Source: Dyadobacter luticola
GTDB lineage: Bacteria; Bacteroidota; Bacteroidia; Cytophagales; Spirosomataceae
Direction of reading: 5' to 3'
Assembly: GCF_005860805.1 (NCBI RefSeq)
Contig: NZ_VCEJ01000008.1
Coordinates: 310,001 to 374,000 of the forward strand
DNA length: 64,000 nucleotides
The notes under the pieces are model-generated. The model was not told the origin of the DNA, did no database searches, and worked only from the letters and a program-made list of their open reading frames with translations. The position numbers and the translations under genes are program-made. How positions within the stretch are numbered: position 1 is the first letter of the stretch; each line of letters begins with the position of its first letter. This document shows positions 53,362-61,965 of the stretch, in pieces.

Positions 53362-56300
53362 ATGTCTTTCAAAAAGAACAAAAAACTAAATAGTGATTTT
53401 TCCAGAATGACAATCAGTCTGGCGTCACCTGAATCAATTCTTGAGAGTTCATTCGGTGAAGTAACCCAGCCTGAAACCATCAACTACCGGACGTACAAGC
53501 CGGAAATGGGTGGTTTGTTCTGCGAACGTATTTTCGGGCCTGTGAAGGACTGGGAATGTCATTGTGGAAAATACAAACGTATCCGTTACAAAGGCATTAT
53601 CTGCGACCGTTGCGGTGTGGAGGTGACTGAGAAAAAGGTACGTCGCGAGCGCATGGGACACATTGAACTCGTTGTTCCTGTGGCACACATCTGGTACTTC
53701 CGCAGCTTGCCGAATAAAATCGGTTACCTGCTCGGATTGTCTACCAAAAAACTGGATCAGATCATTTACTACGAGCGGTATGCCGTAGTTCAGCCTGGTA
53801 TCAAAGAGGAAGACGGTGTTGGATATCTTGACTTCCTTACCGAAGACGAGTACCTGGATATCATCGACAAATTGCCTCGCGAAAACCAGTTGTTGCCTGA
53901 TACAGATCCTCAGAAGTTCATTGCGAAAATGGGTGCCGATGCACTTGAAATGCTGTTGAACCGGATCAAATTGGACGAACTTTCTTATGAACTTCGTCAC
54001 CAGGCTGCAACCGATACTTCTCAGCAACGTAAAGCGGAAGCTTTGAAGCGTCTGAAAGTTGTGGAAGCTTTCCGCGATGCAAATACCCGTATCGAAAACC
54101 GCCCTGAGTGGATGGTGATCAAAATGGTACCGGTAATTCCACCAGAATTGCGTCCGCTTGTACCTCTGGACGGTGGTCGTTTTGCGACTTCCGATTTGAA
54201 TGACTTGTATCGTCGCGTGATCATCCGAAACAACCGTTTGAAACGTTTGATCGAGATCAAAGCGCCTGAGGTAATCTTGCGTAACGAAAAAAGGATGTTG
54301 CAGGAAGCGGTAGATTCGCTTTTCGATAACAGCCGTAAAGTGAATGCGGTACGTTCAGAAGGTAACCGTGCATTGAAATCACTTTCTGACATGCTGAAAG
54401 GTAAGCAAGGACGTTTCCGTCAAAACTTGCTTGGTAAGCGTGTCGATTATTCAGGTCGTTCGGTAATCGTCGTAGGTCCTGAATTGAAATTGCACGAGTG
54501 CGGTTTGCCAAAGGATATGGCGGCTGAGCTTTTCAAGCCGTTCATTATCCGCAAGTTGATCGAGCGCGGCATTGTTAAAACCGTAAAATCAGCGAAGAAG
54601 ATCGTAGATCGTAAAGATCCTGTGATCTGGGATATTTTGGAAAACGTGTTGAAAGGGCACCCAGTGTTGCTCAACCGTGCTCCAACATTGCACCGTCTGG
54701 GTATCCAGGCTTTCCAGCCTAAGCTGATCGAAGGAAAAGCGATCCAGTTGCACCCACTTGTGTGTACAGCATTCAACGCTGACTTTGACGGTGACCAGAT
54801 GGCGGTACACGTACCACTGGGTCAGGAAGCTGTTTTGGAAGCATCTATGCTAATGCTTTCGTCACATAACATTCTGAACCCTGCCAACGGAGCGCCGATC
54901 ACGGTACCTTCACAAGACATGGTTTTGGGTCTGTATTATGTAACAAAAGGACGTGTAAGTACGCCTGAATATCCGATCATCGGAGAAGGCAAGATCTTCT
55001 ACGGTCCGGATGAAGTGGTGATTGCGATCAACGAAGGCAAGCTTTCGAAACACGCAAATATCAAATGCCGTCTGAGAGTTCGTAACGATGACGGAACATT
55101 TGAAACCAAATTGACTGAAACCGTAGCCGGACGTATCCTTTTCAACCAGGCTGTTCCTGAAGAAGTTGGATACATCAATGAGTTGCTGACGAAGAAAAAA
55201 TTGCAGCAAATCATCGGTTTGGTATTCAAACAAGCTGGTGTGGCACGTACCGCTCAATTCCTGGATGAAATCAAAGAACTTGGTTTCCAAATGGCCTTCA
55301 AAGGCGGTTTGTCGATGGGATTGGACGATGTAATGGTTCCGGGTGAAAAAGAAAAACTGATCGAGCAGGCTAAGATAGATGTGGAAAACGTCTGGAATAA
55401 CTACCTGATGGGTTTGATCACCGAAAACGAACGTTACAACCAGGTAATTGACATCTGGACACGTGTTAACTCACGCATTACAGAGACATTGATGAAGCAG
55501 CTGGAAACAGACAAAGGCGGATTCAACTCTATTTATATGATGATGCACTCAGGTGCACGTGGTTCGCGCGAGCAGATCCGTCAGCTGGGTGGTATGAGGG
55601 GTTTGATGGCAAAACCACAGAAGAACATTGCGGGTGGTGCGGGTGAAATCATCGAAAACCCGATTCTTTCTAACTTTAAAGAAGGTCTCGACGTTCTCGA
55701 ATACTTTATCTCAACCCACGGTGCGCGTAAAGGTTTGGCCGATACCGCTTTGAAAACTGCGGATGCTGGTTACCTGACCCGTCGTTTACATGACGTGGCG
55801 CAGGATGTGGTAGTTGTTGAGGAAGACTGCGGATCACTTCGCGGTATTGCTATCTCAGCATTGAAAGACAACGAAGATATCGTTGAGCCACTTTCTGAGC
55901 GTATCCTGGGACGTGTGAGCGTTCACGATGTATTCGATCCGCTTTCTAATGAATTGATCCTTACCTCAGGTCAGGAAATTACAGAGGAAATCGCCGCTTA
56001 CATTGACGAAACCAGCATTGAAACAGTTGAAATCCGTTCGGTACTGACTTGCGAAACCCGTAATGGTGTTTGCGCGAAATGCTACGGACGTTCGCTGGCT
56101 TCTGCGCACATGGTGAACATTGGTGAAGCTGTGGGTGTAATTGCCTCGCAGTCAATCGGTGAACCTGGTACGCAGCTGACACTTCGTACATTCCACGTGG
56201 GTGGTACTGCTTCCAACATTTCTGTTGAAGCAAACATTAAAGCGAAATTTGATGGTATCATTGAATTTGAAGATCTGCGTCTGGTACAATCTGTTAACTC

Positions 56301-57684
56301 AGAAGGAGATGACATTACAGTAGTTATGGGCCGTTCAGGTGAGGTGAAAATCGTTCATCCTGAAACGAAACAGCTGCTGATCTCGAACAACGTACCCTAC
56401 GGAGCTAACCTTCTGGTAAAAGATGGCGACAAAGTCTTCAAAGGACAGGAATTGTGTACCTGGGATCCATATCACGCAGTAATTCTTTCGGAATTCACCG
56501 GAGCTGTAAGTTTCGATGCAATTGAAGAAGGTATCACTTACCGTGAAGAATTTGACGAACAAACCGGCTTCCAAGAATCAGTGATCATTGAAACACGTGA
56601 CAAAACCAAAAACCCGGCTATCGTGGTAAAAGGTAAGTCAACCTTGTTGAAAGATCAGACTGAAAAAGGTTATAACCTTCCGGTAGGCGCACGTTTGGTT
56701 GTGAAAAATGGCGTAGCGATTAAAGCTGGTCAACCTTTGGCGAAAATTCCTCGTGTGGTTGGTAAAACCCGCGATATCACCGGAGGTCTTCCACGTGTAA
56801 CGGAATTGTTCGAGGCACGTAACCCATCGAACCCTGCAACAGTATCTGAAATTGATGGTGTTGTATCATACGGTGGCGTGAAACGTGGTAACCGCGAGAT
56901 TCATATCGAATCAAGAGACGGTACACAGCGTCGTTACATGGTAGCGCTTTCGAAACACATTCTGGTTCAGGATGGTGACTTCGTAAGAGCGGGTGATCCG
57001 CTTTCAGATGGAGCGATCACGCCGGCGGATATCTTGTCTATCAAAGGACCAACCGCAGTGCAGGAATATCTGGTGAATGAAATTCAGGAGGTATACCGTC
57101 TGCAAGGTGTGAAGATCAATGATAAGCACATTGAATGTATCGTACGCCAGATGATGCAGAAAGTGGAGATCCTGGATGCAGGTGACACCAACTTCCTCGA
57201 AATGCAGCCGGTTGACCGTGTTGTGTTCCGTGAAGAAAACGATAAGATCCTGGATTTGAAAGTGGTTGAAGATGCTGGTAGCTCTGAGACATTGAAACCA
57301 GGTATGATCGTTTCTGTACGTCGTCTGCGTGATGAAAATTCAAGCTTGAAACGCCGTGACCTGAAACTGGTAGTAGCCCGTGACGCGCAGGCGGCGGTGG
57401 CAAAACCAACATTGATGGGTATCACACAAGCTTCTTTGGGTACTGAAAGTTTTGTTTCTGCGGCTTCGTTCCAGGAAACAACCAAAGTATTGAGTGAAGC
57501 AGCTGTTCGTGGAAAACGCGATGAGCTAAAAGGTTTGAAGGAAAACGTGATCGTTGGTCACTTGATCCCGGCCGGTACAGGAATGCGTCAATACGAAAAT
57601 CTGATCGTAGGTTCAAAAGAAGAATTCGATGCACTGACCGAATCGCGCGACAAACAGTCTCGCAAGAAAAAAGAGTTGGTATAG
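53362..57684 (+). CDS. rpoC: RNA polymerase subunit beta'
   Basis: 1440 residues. The N-terminal zinc site is at residues 66-84 (CHCGKYKRIRYKGIICDRC). The catalytic NADFDGDQMAVH with three Mg-binding Asp is near residue 472, the bridge-helix and trigger-loop regions follow, and the second zinc site (CETRNGVCAKC) is near residue 896. The C-terminus ends in a basic tail. It lies 79 nt after rpoB and ends the operon. Confidence 0.98.
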   Translation: MSFKKNKKLNSDFSRMTISLASPESILESSFGEVTQPETINYRTYKPEMGGLFCERIFGPVKDWECHCGKYKRIRYKGIICDRCGVEVTEKKVRRERMGHIELVVPVAHIWYFRSLPNKIGYLLGLSTKKLDQIIYYERYAVVQPGIKEEDGVGYLDFLTEDEYLDIIDKLPRENQLLPDTDPQKFIAKMGADALEMLLNRIKLDELSYELRHQAATDTSQQRKAEALKRLKVVEAFRDANTRIENRPEWMVIKMVPVIPPELRPLVPLDGGRFATSDLNDLYRRVIIRNNRLKRLIEIKAPEVILRNEKRMLQEAVDSLFDNSRKVNAVRSEGNRALKSLSDMLKGKQGRFRQNLLGKRVDYSGRSVIVVGPELKLHECGLPKDMAAELFKPFIIRKLIERGIVKTVKSAKKIVDRKDPVIWDILENVLKGHPVLLNRAPTLHRLGIQAFQPKLIEGKAIQLHPLVCTAFNADFDGDQMAVHVPLGQEAVLEASMLMLSSHNILNPANGAPITVPSQDMVLGLYYVTKGRVSTPEYPIIGEGKIFYGPDEVVIAINEGKLSKHANIKCRLRVRNDDGTFETKLTETVAGRILFNQAVPEEVGYINELLTKKKLQQIIGLVFKQAGVARTAQFLDEIKELGFQMAFKGGLSMGLDDVMVPGEKEKLIEQAKIDVENVWNNYLMGLITENERYNQVIDIWTRVNSRITETLMKQLETDKGGFNSIYMMMHSGARGSREQIRQLGGMRGLMAKPQKNIAGGAGEIIENPILSNFKEGLDVLEYFISTHGARKGLADTALKTADAGYLTRRLHDVAQDVVVVEEDCGSLRGIAISALKDNEDIVEPLSERILGRVSVHDVFDPLSNELILTSGQEITEEIAAYIDETSIETVEIRSVLTCETRNGVCAKCYGRSLASAHMVNIGEAVGVIASQSIGEPGTQLTLRTFHVGGTASNISVEANIKAKFDGIIEFEDLRLVQSVNSEGDDITVVMGRSGEVKIVHPETKQLLISNNVPYGANLLVKDGDKVFKGQELCTWDPYHAVILSEFTGAVSFDAIEEGITYREEFDEQTGFQESVIIETRDKTKNPAIVVKGKSTLLKDQTEKGYNLPVGARLVVKNGVAIKAGQPLAKIPRVVGKTRDITGGLPRVTELFEARNPSNPATVSEIDGVVSYGGVKRGNREIHIESRDGTQRRYMVALSKHILVQDGDFVRAGDPLSDGAITPADILSIKGPTAVQEYLVNEIQEVYRLQGVKINDKHIECIVRQMMQKVEILDAGDTNFLEMQPVDRVVFREENDKILDLKVVEDAGSSETLKPGMIVSVRRLRDENSSLKRRDLKLVVARDAQAAVAKPTLMGITQASLGTESFVSAASFQETTKVLSEAAVRGKRDELKGLKENVIVGHLIPAGTGMRQYENLIVGSKEEFDALTESRDKQSRKKKELV

Positions 57685-57701
57685 TATTCGATCTCTCTAT
57701 A

Positions 57702-57743
57702 AAAGAGCCGGTTCTGCAAACGCAGGCCGGCTCTTTGCTTTTT
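57702..57743 (+). terminator. Terminator of rpoBC
   Basis: AAAGAGCCGG at 57702-57711 pairs with CCGGCTCTTT at 57727-57736 (15-nt loop that can itself pair CTGC with GCAG), followed by GCTTTTT. Confidence 0.9.
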
Positions 57744-57820
57744 GGTGCTGTTTATTTTTAGTAATTTACCAAGCCAAAAATGTCACTTACGAGCTCCTTT
57801 TAGTCTCCAACAACCAACTC

Positions 57821-58147
57821 ATGAAAGAGGAAAAAGAAAACGAACAACAGATTAATGTAGAACTATCAGAAGAAATGGCGGAAGGGGTTTATTCCAACCT
57901 GGCCATGATCGCCCACTCGAATAGCGAATTTATCCTTGATTTTATACGACTGATGCCCGGGGTTCCCCGCGCGAAAGTGAAGGCACGCATCATTGTTACC
58001 CCCGAGCACGCCAAACGCCTGATCGCGGCTTTGAAAGATAACATTAACAAATACGAAGACCAGTACGGTCCCATCCAGAGCTCACAGGACAACGAACCGA
58101 ATTTTAATTTCCCGATCAGCTTCGGCGGACCAGGCGGAGAGGCTTAG
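57821..58147 (+). CDS. DUF3467 protein
   Basis: A 108-residue soluble protein. The core INVELSEEMAEGVYSNLAMI, AHSNSEFILDFIRLMPGVPR and VKARIIVTPEHAKRLIAAL matches DUF3467, a small family widespread in Bacteroidota, often found next to rpoC. The function is unknown to me. The tail is Gly/Pro-rich. A transcription-related role is only suggested by position. Confidence 0.8.
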   Translation: MKEEKENEQQINVELSEEMAEGVYSNLAMIAHSNSEFILDFIRLMPGVPRAKVKARIIVTPEHAKRLIAALKDNINKYEDQYGPIQSSQDNEPNFNFPISFGGPGGEA

Positions 58148-58170
58148 TACCAGCACGTTCCGCAATTTTT

Positions 58171-58186
58171 TGTAACTTCCGTTACA
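58171..58186 (+). promoter_or_regulatory. Inverted repeat upstream of the molybdenum hydroxylase genes
   Basis: TGTAAC-TTCC-GTTACA is a 6+6 perfect inverted repeat ending 31 nt before the iorA-like start. It could be an operator for a dimeric regulator or a small hairpin. No regulator gene is adjacent. Confidence 0.35.
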
Positions 58187-58217
58187 GCTACTGCAACGAA
58201 AAACTCAATTATTCACC

Positions 58218-58679
58218 ATGGCAATTTTCAAACTTTCTGTAAACAACCGCGCATACAATGCAGACGTCGAGGGAGATACCCCGCTTCTGTGGGTGCTGCG
58301 CGACAATCTCGGGTTGGTAGGTACGAAATATGGCTGCGGCATCGCGCAGTGCGGGGCCTGCACAGTTCATTTGGATGGGAAAGCAGTGAGATCCTGTGTT
58401 CTTCCGGTTTCATCTGTTGGAAAATCAAAAGTTACAACCATTGAAGGATTGTCTGAAAAAGGCGATCACCCGGTGCAGAAAGCCTGGGACGAAATCGACG
58501 TGCCGCAATGCGGGTACTGCCAGGCTGGCCAGATTATGACCGCGGCCGCTTTCCTGAAAGAAAAACCGAAGCCAACCGATGAAGAAATTGTTTCGACGAT
58601 GAGCGGAAATATTTGCCGCTGCGGGACTTACCACCGCATACACGAAGCCGTAAAATCAGCAGCCTCTAAAACCAATTAA
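58218..58679 (+). CDS. (2Fe-2S) subunit of an IorAB-type molybdenum hydroxylase
   Basis: A 153-residue electron-transfer subunit with two [2Fe-2S] sites. The plant-type ferredoxin domain uses C40, C45, C48 and C60 (YGCGIAQCGACTVHLDGKAV); the helical domain uses C98, C101, C133 and C135 (CGYCQAGQIM, GNICRCGTYHRI). All eight ligands are intact. It resembles isoquinoline 1-oxidoreductase alpha subunits. Together with the next gene (2-nt gap) it forms a two-subunit hydroxylase. The substrate, probably an aldehyde or N-heterocycle, is unknown. Confidence 0.9.
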   Translation: MAIFKLSVNNRAYNADVEGDTPLLWVLRDNLGLVGTKYGCGIAQCGACTVHLDGKAVRSCVLPVSSVGKSKVTTIEGLSEKGDHPVQKAWDEIDVPQCGYCQAGQIMTAAAFLKEKPKPTDEEIVSTMSGNICRCGTYHRIHEAVKSAASKTN

Positions 58680-58681
58680 TC

Positions 58682-60826
58682 ATGGCAACATTAGATCAAA
58701 CATCGAGGCGTGATTTCATGAAAATTGCGGCAGCGGCAGGTGGCGGACTGTTTTTGGGCTTCAACTGGACCAATTCGAATGCATTGCCGGTTGTGGTAAG
58801 CGCTAAAGAAATTGCAGCAGGAGCCATACATTTTAATGCGTACCTGTCAATCGGGACGGACAATACGATCACCATTGTTTCTCCCAATCCCGAGATCGGG
58901 CAAGGTATTAAAACCGCGTTTCCGATGGTGGTAGCAGAGGAACTGGATGCCGATTGGAAAAAGGTAAAAACAGTACAGGGTAACCTGGATACCACCATAT
59001 TTGAAAGGCAGGTTACCGGCGGCAGCGGCGCAGTACCGCATTCCTGGGAAAGGCTGCGTAAAGCTGGTGCTACGGCTCGTCATCTTCTGATCGAAGCTGC
59101 GGCTGCAAAATGGAAAGTGCCGGCCAGCGAATGTTCGACCGAGAATAATAAGGTGCTACACAAAGCTTCGGGCAAATCCACTTCGTACGGCGAGCTGGCG
59201 GAAGCGGCTTCAAAGCTCACCGCTCCGACCGAAATAAAACTAAAAGACGAGAAAAGCTTCAAGCTGATTGGTCAGGCAGTGCGGAATGTGGATAACCACA
59301 ACATTGCTACCGGAAAGCCACTTTTCGGTCTGGATTTCTATCGCGAGGGAATGCTTTTTGGCATGATCCAGCGACCCAAAGCATTTGGCCTAAAACTAAA
59401 ATCCGTCGATAGCGCGGCGGCCAAAGCAATGCCCGGCATTGTGGATGTAGTAACATTTGATAACAATGTGGCCGTGGTAGGAAAATCTACCTGGCAAGTA
59501 AAAAAGGCCAAGGACGCATTAAAAATAGAGTACGAAAAAGCGGCAGATCTCGAAAGTTCTGACGATCATAACCGCATTTTTTCCCAGCTGATGGATAGCG
59601 GCCAGGCGACAGTCCGGCGGAAAAATGGAGATGTAGAAGCCGCATTCAAAAATGCGGCGAAGGTGATCAAGGCGGAATATCAATGTCCATTTTTGCCGCA
59701 CAGCCCGCTGGAACCGATGAATTTCTTCGCCCATGTGCGCGAAGATGGCGTGGAACTGGTAGGCCCGACCCAGACTCCCGACCGCGCCCGCACGGAAGTA
59801 GCCAAACTCACTGGCATAGCGCCCGAAAAAATTACAGTTGAAATCACCAGACAAGGCGGAGGTTTTGGTCGTAGGCTGGCAGCAGATTATGTAATTGAAG
59901 CTGCTAATGTTTCGAAGCTGGTGAAAGCGCCAGTGAAATTGATCTGGACGCGGGAAGACGACATGACCGGAGGCACCTATCGCCCGGCAGTGAGATACCG
60001 GTTTGAAGCTGCATTAGACCAAAAAGGAGAATTGATCGGCTACAAGCTGAGAGGTGTCGGCATGAATTCCGGTAACCCGACGCGGGAAGATAATTTTCCA
60101 TCGGGCTCTGTGGATAACCTGCTGATCGACTCTGTGGAGCACAAATCGCCGATTACAACCGGCCCCTGGCGAGCACCGATCACCAACTTTTTAGCCTACG
60201 CTGAGCAATCATTCCTGGATGAAGTGGCGGAAGCAGCTGGTAAAGATCCGGTCGAATTCAGGCTGGCGCTTTTGGAAAAAGCAAAAAAATCGCCCGCAGG
60301 CGAAGTAAAGTATGACGTGGACCGGATGATTGCTGTCATTAAAACGGCCGCTGAGAAAAGTAACTGGGGCAAGAAAAAAGGCGTTCACCAAGGATTCAGC
60401 GTCTATTTTTCACACCGGTCGTATGTGGCCCAAGTGGGTGAAATGGTGATGGAAAAAGGCAAACCGGTACTTAAAAATGTGATTGCAGCGGTGGATTGCG
60501 GCATTGTAATCAACAAAAGCGGCTCTTTGCAGCAGGTGCGCGGCGGGGTTGTGGATGGTATCGGGCACGCGATGTACGGGGCGCTCACGTTCAAGGAAGG
60601 TGCGCCGGAGCAAAGTAATTTCAACGGTTTCCGGCTGATCCGCATGAATGAAATTCCGCAAGTGGAAGTACATTTTATTGATAACGGCATTTCCCCAACG
60701 GGTTTGGGCGAACCAGCGCTGCCTCCCGCCGGAGCAGCCCTGGCAAATGCATTTTACAAAGCCACCAAACAACGTCTGCGTAATCAGCCGTTTATCAATG
60801 ACGACGCTTTCAAAGGAATATCTTAA
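58682..60826 (+). CDS. Molybdopterin-binding subunit of an IorAB-type hydroxylase
   Basis: A 714-residue xanthine-dehydrogenase-family catalytic subunit. The N-terminus is a twin-arginine signal (SRRDFMKIAAAAGGGLFLGF, RR at 9-10), so the folded enzyme goes to the periplasm and the small subunit would travel with it. Later motifs include GQGIKTAFPMVVAEELDADW, GGGFGRRLAADYVIEA and the C-terminal GLGEPALPPAGAALANAF, whose Glu matches the catalytic base. No FAD subunit, XdhC-type maturation factor or cytochrome acceptor gene is adjacent. Confidence 0.88.
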   Translation: MATLDQTSRRDFMKIAAAAGGGLFLGFNWTNSNALPVVVSAKEIAAGAIHFNAYLSIGTDNTITIVSPNPEIGQGIKTAFPMVVAEELDADWKKVKTVQGNLDTTIFERQVTGGSGAVPHSWERLRKAGATARHLLIEAAAAKWKVPASECSTENNKVLHKASGKSTSYGELAEAASKLTAPTEIKLKDEKSFKLIGQAVRNVDNHNIATGKPLFGLDFYREGMLFGMIQRPKAFGLKLKSVDSAAAKAMPGIVDVVTFDNNVAVVGKSTWQVKKAKDALKIEYEKAADLESSDDHNRIFSQLMDSGQATVRRKNGDVEAAFKNAAKVIKAEYQCPFLPHSPLEPMNFFAHVREDGVELVGPTQTPDRARTEVAKLTGIAPEKITVEITRQGGGFGRRLAADYVIEAANVSKLVKAPVKLIWTREDDMTGGTYRPAVRYRFEAALDQKGELIGYKLRGVGMNSGNPTREDNFPSGSVDNLLIDSVEHKSPITTGPWRAPITNFLAYAEQSFLDEVAEAAGKDPVEFRLALLEKAKKSPAGEVKYDVDRMIAVIKTAAEKSNWGKKKGVHQGFSVYFSHRSYVAQVGEMVMEKGKPVLKNVIAAVDCGIVINKSGSLQQVRGGVVDGIGHAMYGALTFKEGAPEQSNFNGFRLIRMNEIPQVEVHFIDNGISPTGLGEPALPPAGAALANAFYKATKQRLRNQPFINDDAFKGIS

Positions 60827-60850
60827 TATTTATTTTAAATGAAGAGACCG

Positions 60851-60897
60851 ACAGTAAGGTGAAAATGTGATACCGCATTTTTATCTTACTGTTTTTA
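60851..60897 (+). terminator. Terminator after the hydroxylase genes
   Basis: ACAGTAAG at 60851-60858 pairs with CTTACTGT at 60885-60892. The stem can be extended inward by AAAATG with CATTTT across small bulges. A T run follows. Confidence 0.75.
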
Positions 60898-60953
60898 TTT
60901 GAAACGCGGCCTGATTGTTGCAGTCCGCTATTTTAATCTTAAACCTAATGGTA

Positions 60954-61925
60954 ATGAAAAAAATATCCCTGTTACTTTTTGCCAGCATTCTTATCGGGAT
61001 TGCTGCATTTAAAGCTGCGGAATTTCCTGAAACTGAAATCGGAAATGGCATTATTAAGGCAAAATTGTACCTGCCGGATGCTGAAAAAGCCTATTATCGT
61101 GGAACACGCTTCGACTGGTCGGGTGTTGTGCCCAGCCTCGAATACAAAGGACATACTTACTTTGGACAGTGGAACCAGGCGCCGTATGATCCCATGCTGC
61201 ACGACGCTATCATGGGACCTGTAGAGGAATTTACGCCGCTGGGATTTGACGAAGCCAAAGTGGGGGATAAGTTTGTAAAAATCGGCGTCGGTGTTTTGGG
61301 AAAAACCGATGACAAAAAATACTCTTTCGCGACCGTTTACCCGCTTAAAAACAATGGTAAGTGGACTGTCAAACCTGGCAAAGACCAGGTAGAATATACC
61401 CATGAACTGACGGACGATTTGGGTTACGGATATGTTTATAAAAAAACATTGAAGCTGGTAAAGGGAAAACCGGAACTGGTTTTGGAACATAGCTTGAAAA
61501 ATACAGGCACTAAGGCGATCGAAACCAGCACTTACAACCACAATTTTTTCATGATCGACAAAGAGCCGTCGAATGAAAACATCCGGATTGTTTTTCCTTT
61601 TGATGTAAAAGGTGAGGGAAAAGGTTTTGGCGACATTATTAATGCAAAAGATAAAACGCTGAGCTACACCCGAGAAGTTGTTAAAGGCGATCAGGTTTTC
61701 AGCAGCGGCCTGCAAGGGTTTGGAACAACCTCAAAAGACTATGACATTCGCATTGAAAATACGAAAACAAAAGCTGGCGTGCGGATCACAAGCGATCGTC
61801 CGCTGGAAAAAATCGTTTACTGGGCTTGTCCCACCACTTCCTGCCCCGAACCTTATGTAAGGCTTTCGGCGCAACCCGGGCAGGAGATCAGGTGGAAAAT
61901 CAATTATGAGTTTTATACCTTCTGA
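60954..61925 (+). CDS. Exported protein, possibly galactose-mutarotase-like fold
   Basis: 323 residues from ATG 60954 (ATG 60948 would add two). A signal peptide (about 1-20) is followed by a beta-rich protein. Segments such as IIKAKLYLPDAEKAYYRGTR, FDWSGVVPSLEYKGHTYFGQ, VYKKTLKLVKGKPELVLEHS and STYNHNFFMIDK recall aldose-1-epimerase/carbohydrate-binding beta-supersandwich proteins. I recognise no specific family or catalytic set. Two cysteines (CPTTSC) near the C-terminus could form a disulfide. It is flanked by a terminator and kup. Confidence 0.6.
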   Translation: MKKISLLLFASILIGIAAFKAAEFPETEIGNGIIKAKLYLPDAEKAYYRGTRFDWSGVVPSLEYKGHTYFGQWNQAPYDPMLHDAIMGPVEEFTPLGFDEAKVGDKFVKIGVGVLGKTDDKKYSFATVYPLKNNGKWTVKPGKDQVEYTHELTDDLGYGYVYKKTLKLVKGKPELVLEHSLKNTGTKAIETSTYNHNFFMIDKEPSNENIRIVFPFDVKGEGKGFGDIINAKDKTLSYTREVVKGDQVFSSGLQGFGTTSKDYDIRIENTKTKAGVRITSDRPLEKIVYWACPTTSCPEPYVRLSAQPGQEIRWKINYEFYTF

Positions 61926-61965
61926 GACCCGGATATACATTAAATTTCGCTCTTAATTACTGAAA

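Noticed and set aside
60972..61715. A 247-codon - strand frame opposite the exported protein before kup
   Set aside because: The + strand frame has a signal peptide and proper composition. The antisense product is Phe/Arg-rich and has no start context.
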